Source: JAABYT01 sp041581935 | Lineage (GTDB): Bacteria; Pseudomonadota; Gammaproteobacteria; HK1 | DNA length: 5,654 nt | Direction: 5' to 3' | Assembly (NCBI GenBank): GCA_041581935.1 | Contig: JBFICP010000216.1 | Location: 1 to 5,654 of the forward strand | Shown here: positions 1 to 4,803 of the stretch, piece by piece | How the letters are laid out: every line of letters begins with the position of its first letter | How positions within the stretch are numbered: the stretch's first letter is position 1 | Translations under genes and position numbers: made by a program | Notes under the pieces: generated by a model | What the model saw: only the letters and a program-made list of their open reading frames with translations | Database searches by the model: none | What the model was told of the DNA's origin: nothing

Positions 1-66
1 CGCCCGGAGCGGCCCTCGGAGACTGCGGTTCTCCCATCGGCCTGGAAAAGCGACTGAAGCACGCGT
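1..66. other. Left-edge sequence downstream of the S24-like gene
   Basis: This short stretch follows the stop codon of the minus-strand S24-like gene. I see no terminator hairpin with a T-run on the minus strand, so the operon may continue off the left edge. On the minus strand an ATG at 37-35 opens a frame that stays open to base 1, reading MGEPQSPRAAPG. It lacks a well-spaced Shine-Dalgarno sequence and is too short to judge. Confidence 0.3.
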
Positions 67-417
67 TCAATCGTAGCGCTTGAAGTATGTGCGTCGCTTG
101 CCGGCGCGCTGCACGACAACGCCCTTCACGGCCGCGACACCTGCATCGACTTCCACTGACGGATACTCTTCGTTGAGTGCCTCGAGCCGCACGCTGTCCG
201 CGTCGAGCCGCAGCCTGCGAAAAACGAGCTCACCGGCCAGCTCGGCAACCACGTAGGCGCCGTCCTTGACGACCCCGGTGGGATCGATGACGACCACACA
301 TCCGCGCCGGAACTCGGGCTCCATGCTGTCATCCGTCACCTGGAGTGCGAACGGCTCCGCATCGACACAGGTGCTGGATTCCAAACTTTGGCGCATAGGG
401 CGCGCGCCATTGCTCAC
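67..417 (-). CDS. Stand-alone S24 (LexA/UmuD C-terminal fold) protein, probably lacking catalytic lysine
   Basis: This 116-residue protein resembles only the C-terminal peptidase/dimerisation domain of LexA, UmuD and phage repressors. Seen: FALQVTDDSMEPEFRRG (residues 23-39) matches the S24 nucleophile motif with Ser31; KDGAYVVAEL (51-60) and GELVFRRL (62-69) match the following strands; LNEEYPSVEVD (81-91) and VKGVVVQ (97-103) match the end of the domain. In LexA the general-base lysine lies in the VKR segment. The aligned residue here is Arg67, so autoproteolysis is doubtful. There is no helix-turn-helix and no room for one, and no Ala-Gly or Cys-Gly cleavage site ahead of Ser31. The GTG start at 417 overlaps the upstream aminotransferase stop as GTGA, and no Shine-Dalgarno sequence is visible, so expression probably depends on translational coupling. 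Met8 (ATG at 396-394) is an alternative start. The role is unknown; a binding or dimerisation module serving the upstream enzyme is one inference. Confidence 0.8.
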   Translation of the reverse strand: MSNGARPMRQSLESSTCVDAEPFALQVTDDSMEPEFRRGCVVVIDPTGVVKDGAYVVAELAGELVFRRLRLDADSVRLEALNEEYPSVEVDAGVAAVKGVVVQRAGKRRTYFKRYD

Positions 418-1643
418 GCGGCCGAGGCGAAGCTGGCGATCTCGGTGACGGCCAGAATGGCCTGCTCGATGTCCGCGTCGTCAGTGAAATAGCCGGGCGA
501 CAGACGCACCGCGCCGTTCTGGCCGACGGTGTGCTCATCCTCGTGCACCAGCGGTGCGCAGTGCAGCCCCGCGCGCACGCACACGTGGTAGTCGGCGTCC
601 AGCATCTCACCGACCTGATCCGCGGGAAGCGATCCGACGTTGATGCAAAGCGTGGCCACTCGCAGCCGGTTGCCCGACGGACCATAGATTTTGACGCCGT
701 CCACATCATGGAAAGCCGAAACCAGCCGTTCGACGTGTCCGTGCTCACGCTCGAATATATGCTTGAGCGCCGCATGACAGGCCTCGGTGTGCGACAGGCT
801 GTCATCGGTGTCTCCGGCCTGTTCGCGACCGACGGATGCGAACCATTTCTGCGCCGCGTTGAGACCTGCGATGCCGGGCAGAGCCAGGGTCCCGGCTTCC
901 AGATGGTAGGGATATTTCTCGGGCTGATAGGGATCGATGGAGTCGACACCGGTTCCACCGAATCGGCTCGGCCGGACATCCAGGCCCTCGCGCACGATCA
1001 TGCCCCCTATGCCCATGGGGCCGAACAGGCCCTTGTGTCCGGTGAAGGTCACGACGTCGATCCCCCAGGCATCCATCCGGATCGGCAGCACTCCCGCGCT
1101 CTGACACGTATCGACGACGAGCAGCGTGCCGGACTCCCGGGTGACACGCCCGATGGCCTCCAGATCCTGAACCGATCCGAGCACGTTGGACGCATGATTG
1201 ACGACAACCATGCGCGTCTTGCCGGTTATTGCCCGGGCGATATCGTCCGGGTCCACGTAGCCCTGTGCATCCCGACCGACATGGGTGACATCGATGCCCG
1301 CGTCGCGCTTCAAGTGTGCGAGGGGTCGCAGGACAGAATTGTGCTCGAGACGTGTCGTGACCACATGGTCTCCGCTCTCCAGCAGACCGAGAAAGGCGAT
1401 ATTGAGCGAGTCCGTGGCATTCAGCGTGAACACCACCCGCTGGGGATCGCCATGATAGTCGAAAAACGACGCCAGCAATCGCCGCGTCTCCCCGATCATC
1501 TTTTCCGCTTCGACTGCGAGCTCGTGACCGGCACGGCCGGGATTTACGCCGTAGCTTCGGAAGAACTGGTCCATGGTGGTGTACACCACTTCCGGCTTGG
1601 GCCAGGTGGTGGCGGCATTATCGAGGTAGTAGTGGTCTCTCAT
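414..1643 (-). CDS. Class V PLP-dependent aminotransferase, cysteine desulfurase-like (EF2568-type)
   Basis: Fold-type I PLP enzyme of the NifS/SufS superfamily, 409 residues, about full length. Seen, numbered from the ATG at 1643: N-terminal LDNAATTWPKP (7-17); LEHNS with His101, the residue that stacks on PLP in this family; VVDTCQSAG with the PLP-pyridine Asp178 and Gln181; FTGHKGLFGP with Schiff-base Lys204; VRAGLHCAP (356-364) with Cys362 at the position of the persulfide-carrying cysteine; then a GAVRLSPGYF tail. The RAGLHCAP and GAVRLSPG blocks point to the family named after Enterococcus EF2568, whose physiological role is not settled, rather than housekeeping IscS. The likely reaction is removal of sulfur (or selenium) from cysteine (or selenocysteine), giving alanine. 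A GTG lies immediately before the chosen ATG, so the start may be at 1646; the Shine-Dalgarno sequence is weak either way. The stop overlaps the S24-like gene by 4 bases, indicating a coupled operon. No Fe-S scaffold gene is visible. Confidence 0.94.
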   Translation of the reverse strand: MRDHYYLDNAATTWPKPEVVYTTMDQFFRSYGVNPGRAGHELAVEAEKMIGETRRLLASFFDYHGDPQRVVFTLNATDSLNIAFLGLLESGDHVVTTRLEHNSVLRPLAHLKRDAGIDVTHVGRDAQGYVDPDDIARAITGKTRMVVVNHASNVLGSVQDLEAIGRVTRESGTLLVVDTCQSAGVLPIRMDAWGIDVVTFTGHKGLFGPMGIGGMIVREGLDVRPSRFGGTGVDSIDPYQPEKYPYHLEAGTLALPGIAGLNAAQKWFASVGREQAGDTDDSLSHTEACHAALKHIFEREHGHVERLVSAFHDVDGVKIYGPSGNRLRVATLCINVGSLPADQVGEMLDADYHVCVRAGLHCAPLVHEDEHTVGQNGAVRLSPGYFTDDADIEQAILAVTEIASFASAA

Positions 1644-1695
1644 CACGATGGACCCGACGTGCGGCCAATGGCGCCCGGCACGGGGCCGTGCGTTA

Positions 1696-1724
1696 ATGGT
1701 AGATCAGCCGCTCCCGGATGTCGC
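1696..1724 (-). promoter_or_regulatory. Candidate sigma70-type promoter for the aminotransferase/S24 operon
   Basis: On the minus strand a -35-like GCGACA (1724-1719, 4 of 6 consensus) is separated by 17 bases from a -10-like TACCAT (1701-1696, 4 of 6). It lies about 50 bases upstream of the start codon, leaving a short leader of roughly 45 bases. The spacing and position are good but both hexamers are imperfect, so this is a candidate only. Confidence 0.35.
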
Positions 1725-1763
1725 CTGCCAGCACGCACCCGCGCCCTGGTGTGAGACTTCCGT

Positions 1764-1778
1764 GAGGAATTGCCGATG
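1764..1778 (+). promoter_or_regulatory. Alternative upstream Shine-Dalgarno and ATG for the DUF1223 gene
   Basis: GAGGA (1764-1768) precedes an ATG at 1776-1778 by 7 bases. This ATG is in frame with the DUF1223 gene and would add 23 residues before the signal peptide. Spacing is as good as at the preferred start at 1845. I prefer 1845 because the longer form buries the signal peptide behind an Arg-rich extension. Confidence 0.35.
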
Positions 1779-1792
1779 AATAGGTGCTATTC
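1778..1792. repeat. Perfect inverted repeat GAATAG-GTG-CTATTC upstream of the DUF1223 gene
   Basis: Two perfectly complementary 6-base arms are separated by GTG. The element is AT-richer than its surroundings and lies about 53 bases upstream of the preferred DUF1223 start, in the divergent intergenic region. It could be an operator for a dimeric regulator, or a small hairpin directly after the alternative ATG at 1776. Confidence 0.5.
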
Positions 1793-1832
1793 GTGGATTA
1801 CAGGCATCGCCCGCCCGCGTCGAGGCGTGCCC

Positions 1833-1837
1833 AGGAG
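1833..1837 (+). promoter_or_regulatory. Shine-Dalgarno deciding the DUF1223 start
   Basis: AGGAG lies 7 bases before the ATG at 1845, close to ideal spacing. The protein starting there begins directly with a typical signal peptide, so this site supports 1845 over the in-frame ATG at 1776 and TTG at 1770. Confidence 0.7.
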
Positions 1838-1844
1838 CGCTGAC

Positions 1845-2588
1845 ATGCATTTTCGAATCGGTCTTCTCACAACGCTGTTCCTTGCCTCGACGGTTTCGGC
1901 AGTTGCCCAGACACTGCACCTGGAAAGCCCCGGTCCACGCGTGAGCCTGCTCGAGCTTTATACCTCGGAAGGCTGCAGCAGCTGCCCGCCCGCCGATCGC
2001 TGGATCAGCGAGCTTCGCGACGATCCCCGACTTTGGCGCGAGGTCGTACCGGTAGCCTTTCACGTGGACTACTGGGACTACATCGGCTGGAACGACCGCT
2101 TCGCATCGCCCGAATTCGGCGCGAGACAGCGCGAGTACGCGCGCAGCCGACACGTAAGCACCGTCTACACCCCCGGCTTCGTGCTCGCCGGTAAGGAGTG
2201 GCGCTCGTGGTTCGTTCTGCCGGTCCTGCGTCTGAACAACACCAAGCAAGCCGGAAGGCTACGTCTCAGCGTCAATGCCGGCCAGGGCAGCCTCGAGTTC
2301 ACGCCGTCCCAGCCTGTGCCCGACACGCTCGAGGTGCACGTGGCGATTCTCGGATTCGATCTGACAACCGATGTTAAGGCGGGGGAAAACGCAAATCGGA
2401 CGCTCGAGCACAATTTTGTCGTGCTCGGCTATCGGCGCCTCGCCTCGACGCGTCAGGACTCCATGCATACGGCCAGCTTCGCGCTGCCCGACGTCACCGT
2501 GCCGTCGGATCGCAAGGCCATCGCCGCCTGGGTGAGTCGGCGGGACGATCTCCGCCCGATTCAGGCTGTCGGCGGCTGGCTCGAGTAA
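1845..2588 (+). CDS. Secreted DUF1223 thioredoxin-like protein
   Basis: The 247-residue protein from the ATG at 1845 opens with a signal peptide: MHFR, a hydrophobic stretch at about 5-17, then SAVAQ, with cleavage likely near residues 19-21. Export to the periplasm is therefore likely. The mature part carries the DUF1223 signature: LLELYTSEGCSSCPPADRW (35-53) with a thioredoxin-like CxxC formed by Cys44 and Cys47, HVDYWDYIGW (73-82), then VYTPGFVLAG (107-116), where Pro110 sits after the motif as a cis-Pro would in thioredoxin folds. These blocks are typical of the family; a redox or chaperone role is often inferred but the biochemical activity is not established. The length fits the family. 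It is transcribed divergently from the aminotransferase operon with no evident functional link, although both involve cysteine/thiol chemistry. No intrinsic terminator with a T-tail follows, but the next 130 bases are rich in inverted repeats. Confidence 0.9.
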   Translation: MHFRIGLLTTLFLASTVSAVAQTLHLESPGPRVSLLELYTSEGCSSCPPADRWISELRDDPRLWREVVPVAFHVDYWDYIGWNDRFASPEFGARQREYARSRHVSTVYTPGFVLAGKEWRSWFVLPVLRLNNTKQAGRLRLSVNAGQGSLEFTPSQPVPDTLEVHVAILGFDLTTDVKAGENANRTLEHNFVVLGYRRLASTRQDSMHTASFALPDVTVPSDRKAIAAWVSRRDDLRPIQAVGGWLE

Positions 2589-2611
2589 AGGCGCGGAGAA
2601 GTTCGCACGAG

Positions 2612-2646
2612 CTGAGTTCGGCGCATTTTTGCCGAGCGCAGTCGGC
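2612..2646 (+). other. Overlapping alternative hairpins after the DUF1223 gene
   Basis: TCGGC (2618-2622) pairs with GCCGA (2631-2635) across the loop GCATTTTT. The stem can extend outward to CTG (2612-2614) with CAG (2639-2641), giving ten pairs including one G-U and one A-G mismatch. GCCGA can instead pair with a second TCGGC (2642-2646) across a 6-base loop, so the two structures exclude each other. The T-run lies in the loop, not after the stem, so this is not a textbook intrinsic terminator. Confidence 0.35.
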
Positions 2647-2676
2647 GGCGGCGCGATCATTTCATCTCATTAGCGA

Positions 2677-2718
2677 GTGCTCCAGTACTTTCATGACTGG
2701 CACCGTGTCGTGTCGGTG
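2677..2718. repeat. Two adjacent inverted repeats
   Basis: CCAGT (2682-2686) is complementary to ACTGG (2696-2700); the stem is extended by GTG (2677-2679) and CAC (2701-2703) with a two-base bulge. Directly following, CACCG (2701-2705) is complementary to CGGTG (2714-2718). The two share CAC, so they compete. They may help end or stabilise the DUF1223 transcript. Short stems like these can also arise by chance. Confidence 0.3.
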
Positions 2719-2823
2719 TTGATTAGCCTGCACCGCACGCGGAGTGCGAGCGGGATCGTTTCGCGCGCGCCGGCATCAGAGCAGACCAGAACACGCCTGT
2801 ACGCGGTTGTCGGGTGACAGGCA

Positions 2824-2836
2824 CCACAGGCTGTGG
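2824..2836. repeat. Perfect 13-bp palindrome CCACAGGCTGTGG
   Basis: Two perfectly complementary 6-base arms (CCACAG and CTGTGG) flank a single central G. It lies about 240 bases upstream of the RraA-like gene in non-coding sequence. The shape suits a dimeric repressor or activator site, but I cannot assign it to a regulator and saw no second copy. Confidence 0.4.
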
Positions 2837-2908
2837 AATTATCCGCAACACACCGCGCCCACGGGAGCGGTTTCGGTGCTTCAACGGGGATCAGAGCCGC
2901 TTGCTTTC

Positions 2909-2955
2909 CCGGACGTTCGGTTTCCACGTGCGTGAGATTACCGGACGGCACGTGC
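2909..2955. repeat. Doubled CCGGACG / CACGTGC motif pair upstream of the RraA-like gene
   Basis: CCGGACG occurs at 2909-2915 and 2941-2947. CACGTGC occurs at 2925-2931 and 2949-2955. Each CCGGACG is followed by one CACGTGC, with gaps of 9 and 1 bases. The second CACGTGC is part of the perfect palindrome GCACGTGC (2948-2955). The block ends 40 bases upstream of the best -10 candidate, where an activator would bind. Confidence 0.4.
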
Positions 2956-2971
2956 TTCGATCCTGCGTCCG

Positions 2972-3000
2972 TTCGATATTCTGCTCATTCAACGTAGAAT
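2972..3000 (+). promoter_or_regulatory. Weak promoter candidate for the RraA-like / dehydrogenase operon
   Basis: TAGAAT (2995-3000) matches the -10 consensus at 5 of 6 bases. Seventeen bases upstream, TTCGAT (2972-2977) is a poor -35 match, which would suit an activator-dependent promoter. Transcription would begin near 3007, giving a leader of about 60 bases. The upstream repeated motifs fit this reading but do not prove it. Confidence 0.3.
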
Positions 3001-3019
3001 TTCGTCAGGAGTCCCGCTA

Positions 3020-3040
3020 CTCGCCGCCCGCTACGGCGGG
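3020..3040 (+). other. Leader hairpin ahead of the RraA-like gene
   Basis: The arms CTCGCCG (3020-3026) and CGGCGGG (3034-3040) form seven pairs, one of them T-G, around the loop CCCGCTA. The hairpin ends 9 bases before the Shine-Dalgarno sequence, so it would sit in the 5' leader. It may insulate or modulate initiation; no T-run follows it. Confidence 0.35.
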
Positions 3041-3049
3041 GCACAGAAT

Positions 3050-3070
3050 GAGGTGGCAATGCGACCATGA
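3050..3070 (+). promoter_or_regulatory. Shine-Dalgarno with a three-codon minigene overlapping the RraA-like start
   Basis: GAGGTGG (3050-3056) precedes two ATGs. The nearer one (3059) has the better spacing but reads only Met-Arg-Pro before a TGA at 3068-3070. That stop overlaps the ATG at 3067 of the RraA-like gene as ATGA. The main start is 13 bases from GAGG, longer than ideal, so ribosomes might load on the minigene and re-initiate. Confidence 0.4.
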
Positions 3071-3768
3071 GCAACATTCTCCAGAGCGATCTCGACCTTC
3101 TCAGCAAGTGGGATACGCCCACCATCTGCAACGCCCTCGAAGTCGTCGCGCCTGAGAGGCGAGCGACAGGATTCACAACGGGTGCGCACATCTGCCTCGA
3201 CCCGAGCCTGCCGCCGATGGTCGGAAGCGCGCGCACTGCAACCATTCGCGCTACGGCTGCCCCTGACGAAAGCGCCGATGCGTTGAAGGCGCGCCGAAGC
3301 CGCTACTACGAGTACGTGGCCGACTCGGTCTACAAGACGATTGCCGTCGTCGAGGACGTGGACGCTGCCCCGGGCTTCGGAGCATTCTGGGGCGAGGTCA
3401 ATACCGCCGTGCACCGGGGACTCGGATGCCTGGGCGGTATCACCAATGGCTCCATACGCGATCTGGACGACTGCGCGCCCGGTTTCCAGCTGCTTGCCGG
3501 CAAGGTGGGTCCAAGTCATGCCCACGTGCACGTCGTCGACTTCGGCTCGCCGGTGACACTGTTCGGCATGCGGGTGCTGCACGATGACATTATTCACGCG
3601 GACCGACACGGCGCGGTCATCATTCCTGCGAAGGCGGTGAAAGAAATCCCAGCGGCCGTGGAGTTGCTCACGCGCAGGGAGGCCGTCATATTAAAGGCGG
3701 CTCGCAGCCCGGATTTCGATATTGAAAAGCTGAAGAAAGCGACCGCGAATGCCGCTGACATTCACTGA
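3067..3768 (+). CDS. RraA-like family protein, probable class II aldolase/2-oxoacid decarboxylase
   Basis: A 233-residue protein of the RraA/HMG-CHA aldolase family. Seen: DTPTICNALE (16-25), typical of the family N-terminus; GAFWGEVNTAVHRG (105-118); the glycine-rich LGGITNGSIRDLDD (122-135), with Arg131-Asp132 at the conserved active-site RD and Glu110 twenty residues earlier; and HADRHGAVIIP (177-187). In this family the RD pair helps bind pyruvate enolate and the divalent metal, and characterised members cleave 4-hydroxy-4-methyl-2-oxoglutarate-type acids or decarboxylate oxaloacetate. The protein is longer than E. coli RraA (about 160 residues), with an extra C-terminal helical part (about 188-233), so regulation of RNase E is not the expected role. 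Likely cytosolic. Its stop overlaps the dehydrogenase start (TGATG), making a coupled pair. The ATG at 3067 is chosen because family similarity starts soon after it. Substrate unknown. Confidence 0.92.
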   Translation: MSNILQSDLDLLSKWDTPTICNALEVVAPERRATGFTTGAHICLDPSLPPMVGSARTATIRATAAPDESADALKARRSRYYEYVADSVYKTIAVVEDVDAAPGFGAFWGEVNTAVHRGLGCLGGITNGSIRDLDDCAPGFQLLAGKVGPSHAHVHVVDFGSPVTLFGMRVLHDDIIHADRHGAVIIPAKAVKEIPAAVELLTRREAVILKAARSPDFDIEKLKKATANAADIH

Positions 3769-4766
3769 TGGGGATACTCACGTTGACCAGAAAAGTTCTC
3801 TTGTTACAACCCATTCACGAGGCCGGCATCGGGCTATTGAGGGAGCGAAGCGACGTCCATATAGCGATCGCGAGCTCGATCTCGGAGGACGTCGTAGCCC
3901 GTGAAGCTCGTGATGCCCACGGCATCATCGCCCGTGCGACACCCGTTACCCGTAAGATAATCGACGCGGCCGGCGAGCTGTGTATCGTCTCTCGCCACGG
4001 TGTCGGCTATGACAACGTGGACGTGGCGCGGCTTACGGAACGCCGTATCCCGCTCGCCATTGCAATTGAAGCCAACGCGCTGTCCGTCGCGGAGCACACG
4101 ATGTATTTGATCCTGGCATTGGCGAAACGTGGATTTGCATTCGATCGGGCCGTGAAGCGTGGCAACTTCGATATTCGCACTTCATTGCGCGGCGTGGAGC
4201 TTTCCGGAAAGTCGTTGCTGGTGATCGGATTCGGCCGTACGGGAACGCGGGTCGCGAATTTTGCCCGGGCCTTCGACATGAAGGTTTTCGTTTGCGATCC
4301 CTATATCGATCAGTCGTCGATCGTATCCGCGGGATGTACACCCGTGTTGGATTACCGTTCAGTGCTGCCCGATATGGACATGATTTCCATGCACTGTCCA
4401 TTGACAGCGGAAACCCGGGGCATGATCGGCGCCAGTGAGCTCAGCGTCATGAAGAGGTCGGCATATGTCGTGAACTGCGCCCGAGGCGGCATCATCGATG
4501 AGCCGGCGCTTCGCGTCGCGCTCGAGGCCCACGCCATTGCCGGAGCCGGCCTCGATGTCTTCGTCCGCGAGCCGCTGCCGGGAGACGACCCCCTCATCGG
4601 GCTCGATAACCTCATCACCAGCCCACACGTGGCCGGCGTAACCATCGAAGCGGAGATCAAAATGGCGACGGGCGCCGCTCGCAACGTGCTTGCGGCATTC
4701 GACGGTACGCTGGATCCGGCGGCGGTGGTCAACGGCGAAGCACTAGTCGGCGCGTCGGTTGCTTGA
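3768..4766 (+). CDS. D-isomer-specific 2-hydroxyacid dehydrogenase
   Basis: A complete 332-residue NAD(P)-dependent oxidoreductase of the SerA/LdhA/GyaR superfamily, interconverting a D-2-hydroxy acid and a 2-oxo acid. Seen: substrate-domain motif SRHGVGYDNVD (75-85); ALSVAEHTMYLILALAKR (104-121); nucleotide-binding GFGRTG (154-159) with the acidic ribose-binding position at Asp177 (VCDPY), favouring NAD over NADP; and the catalytic triad of Arg239 in NCARGGIIDE, Glu268 in DVFVREP and His287 in SPHVAG. There is no C-terminal ACT domain, so it is the short form and not a regulated serine-pathway enzyme. The ATG at 3768 shares one base with the preceding stop. A TTG at 3783 with GGGGA 8 bases upstream would give MTRKVLLLQP and is a credible alternative. 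It probably acts on the same substrate chain as the RraA-like protein. No clear terminator is seen in the 37 bases that follow. Confidence 0.93.
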   Translation: MGILTLTRKVLLLQPIHEAGIGLLRERSDVHIAIASSISEDVVAREARDAHGIIARATPVTRKIIDAAGELCIVSRHGVGYDNVDVARLTERRIPLAIAIEANALSVAEHTMYLILALAKRGFAFDRAVKRGNFDIRTSLRGVELSGKSLLVIGFGRTGTRVANFARAFDMKVFVCDPYIDQSSIVSAGCTPVLDYRSVLPDMDMISMHCPLTAETRGMIGASELSVMKRSAYVVNCARGGIIDEPALRVALEAHAIAGAGLDVFVREPLPGDDPLIGLDNLITSPHVAGVTIEAEIKMATGAARNVLAAFDGTLDPAAVVNGEALVGASVA

Positions 4767-4803
4767 GCCGCTGCGACATTGCCGAAAACGATTCAGGAAC
4801 GGA

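Larger units (their letters stand above)
2589..3066. other. Long intergenic region between the DUF1223 and RraA-like genes
   Basis: This 478-base stretch has no convincing coding region. The open frames crossing it lack Shine-Dalgarno sequences and have arginine- and proline-rich translations with no family motif. Its first third holds overlapping inverted repeats just after the DUF1223 stop (2612-2718). The middle holds a 13-bp palindrome. The last 160 bases hold repeated motifs, a weak -10 candidate, a leader hairpin and a minigene ahead of the RraA-like gene. No tRNA or known riboswitch was recognised. It probably carries the 3' end of one transcript and the promoter and operators of the next. 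Confidence 0.6.

Noticed and set aside
1..37. Possible third gene of the left operon, starting at 37 on the minus strand
   Set aside because: Only 12 codons are visible, without a well-placed ribosome site or any motif, so it cannot be supported from this window.
1714..1731. TGGCAGGCGACATCC on the minus strand as a sigma54 promoter
   Set aside because: The TGGC half fits, but the downstream half lacks the required TTGC-like element at the right spacing.
531..1754. 407-codon plus-strand open frame antisense to the aminotransferase gene
   Set aside because: It lies almost wholly opposite a clear PLP enzyme with all its motifs. Its translation has no recognisable family, and long antisense frames are common in GC-rich genes.
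1845..1911. Tat signal for the DUF1223 protein from the PRRGVPR segment of the longer form
   Set aside because: The segment does not fit the twin-arginine consensus and lies too far from the hydrophobic core; the short form has an ordinary Sec-type signal.
1704..2249. 181-codon minus-strand open frame over the divergent region and the DUF1223 gene
   Set aside because: Most of it is antisense to the well-supported DUF1223 gene, and it shows no motif or ribosome site.
2839..2847. TTATCCGCA, a near match to a DnaA box
   Set aside because: It is a single copy with one mismatch and has no companion boxes, AT-rich unwinding region or replication gene nearby.
2691..3155. Open frames of 63 to 113 codons on both strands in the intergenic region
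   Set aside because: They lack ribosome sites, overlap each other on both strands, and have arginine-rich translations with no family motif; one runs into the RraA-like gene out of frame.
3031..3609. 192-codon minus-strand open frame opposite the RraA-like gene
   Set aside because: It is antisense to a gene with strong family motifs and has no recognisable domain of its own.
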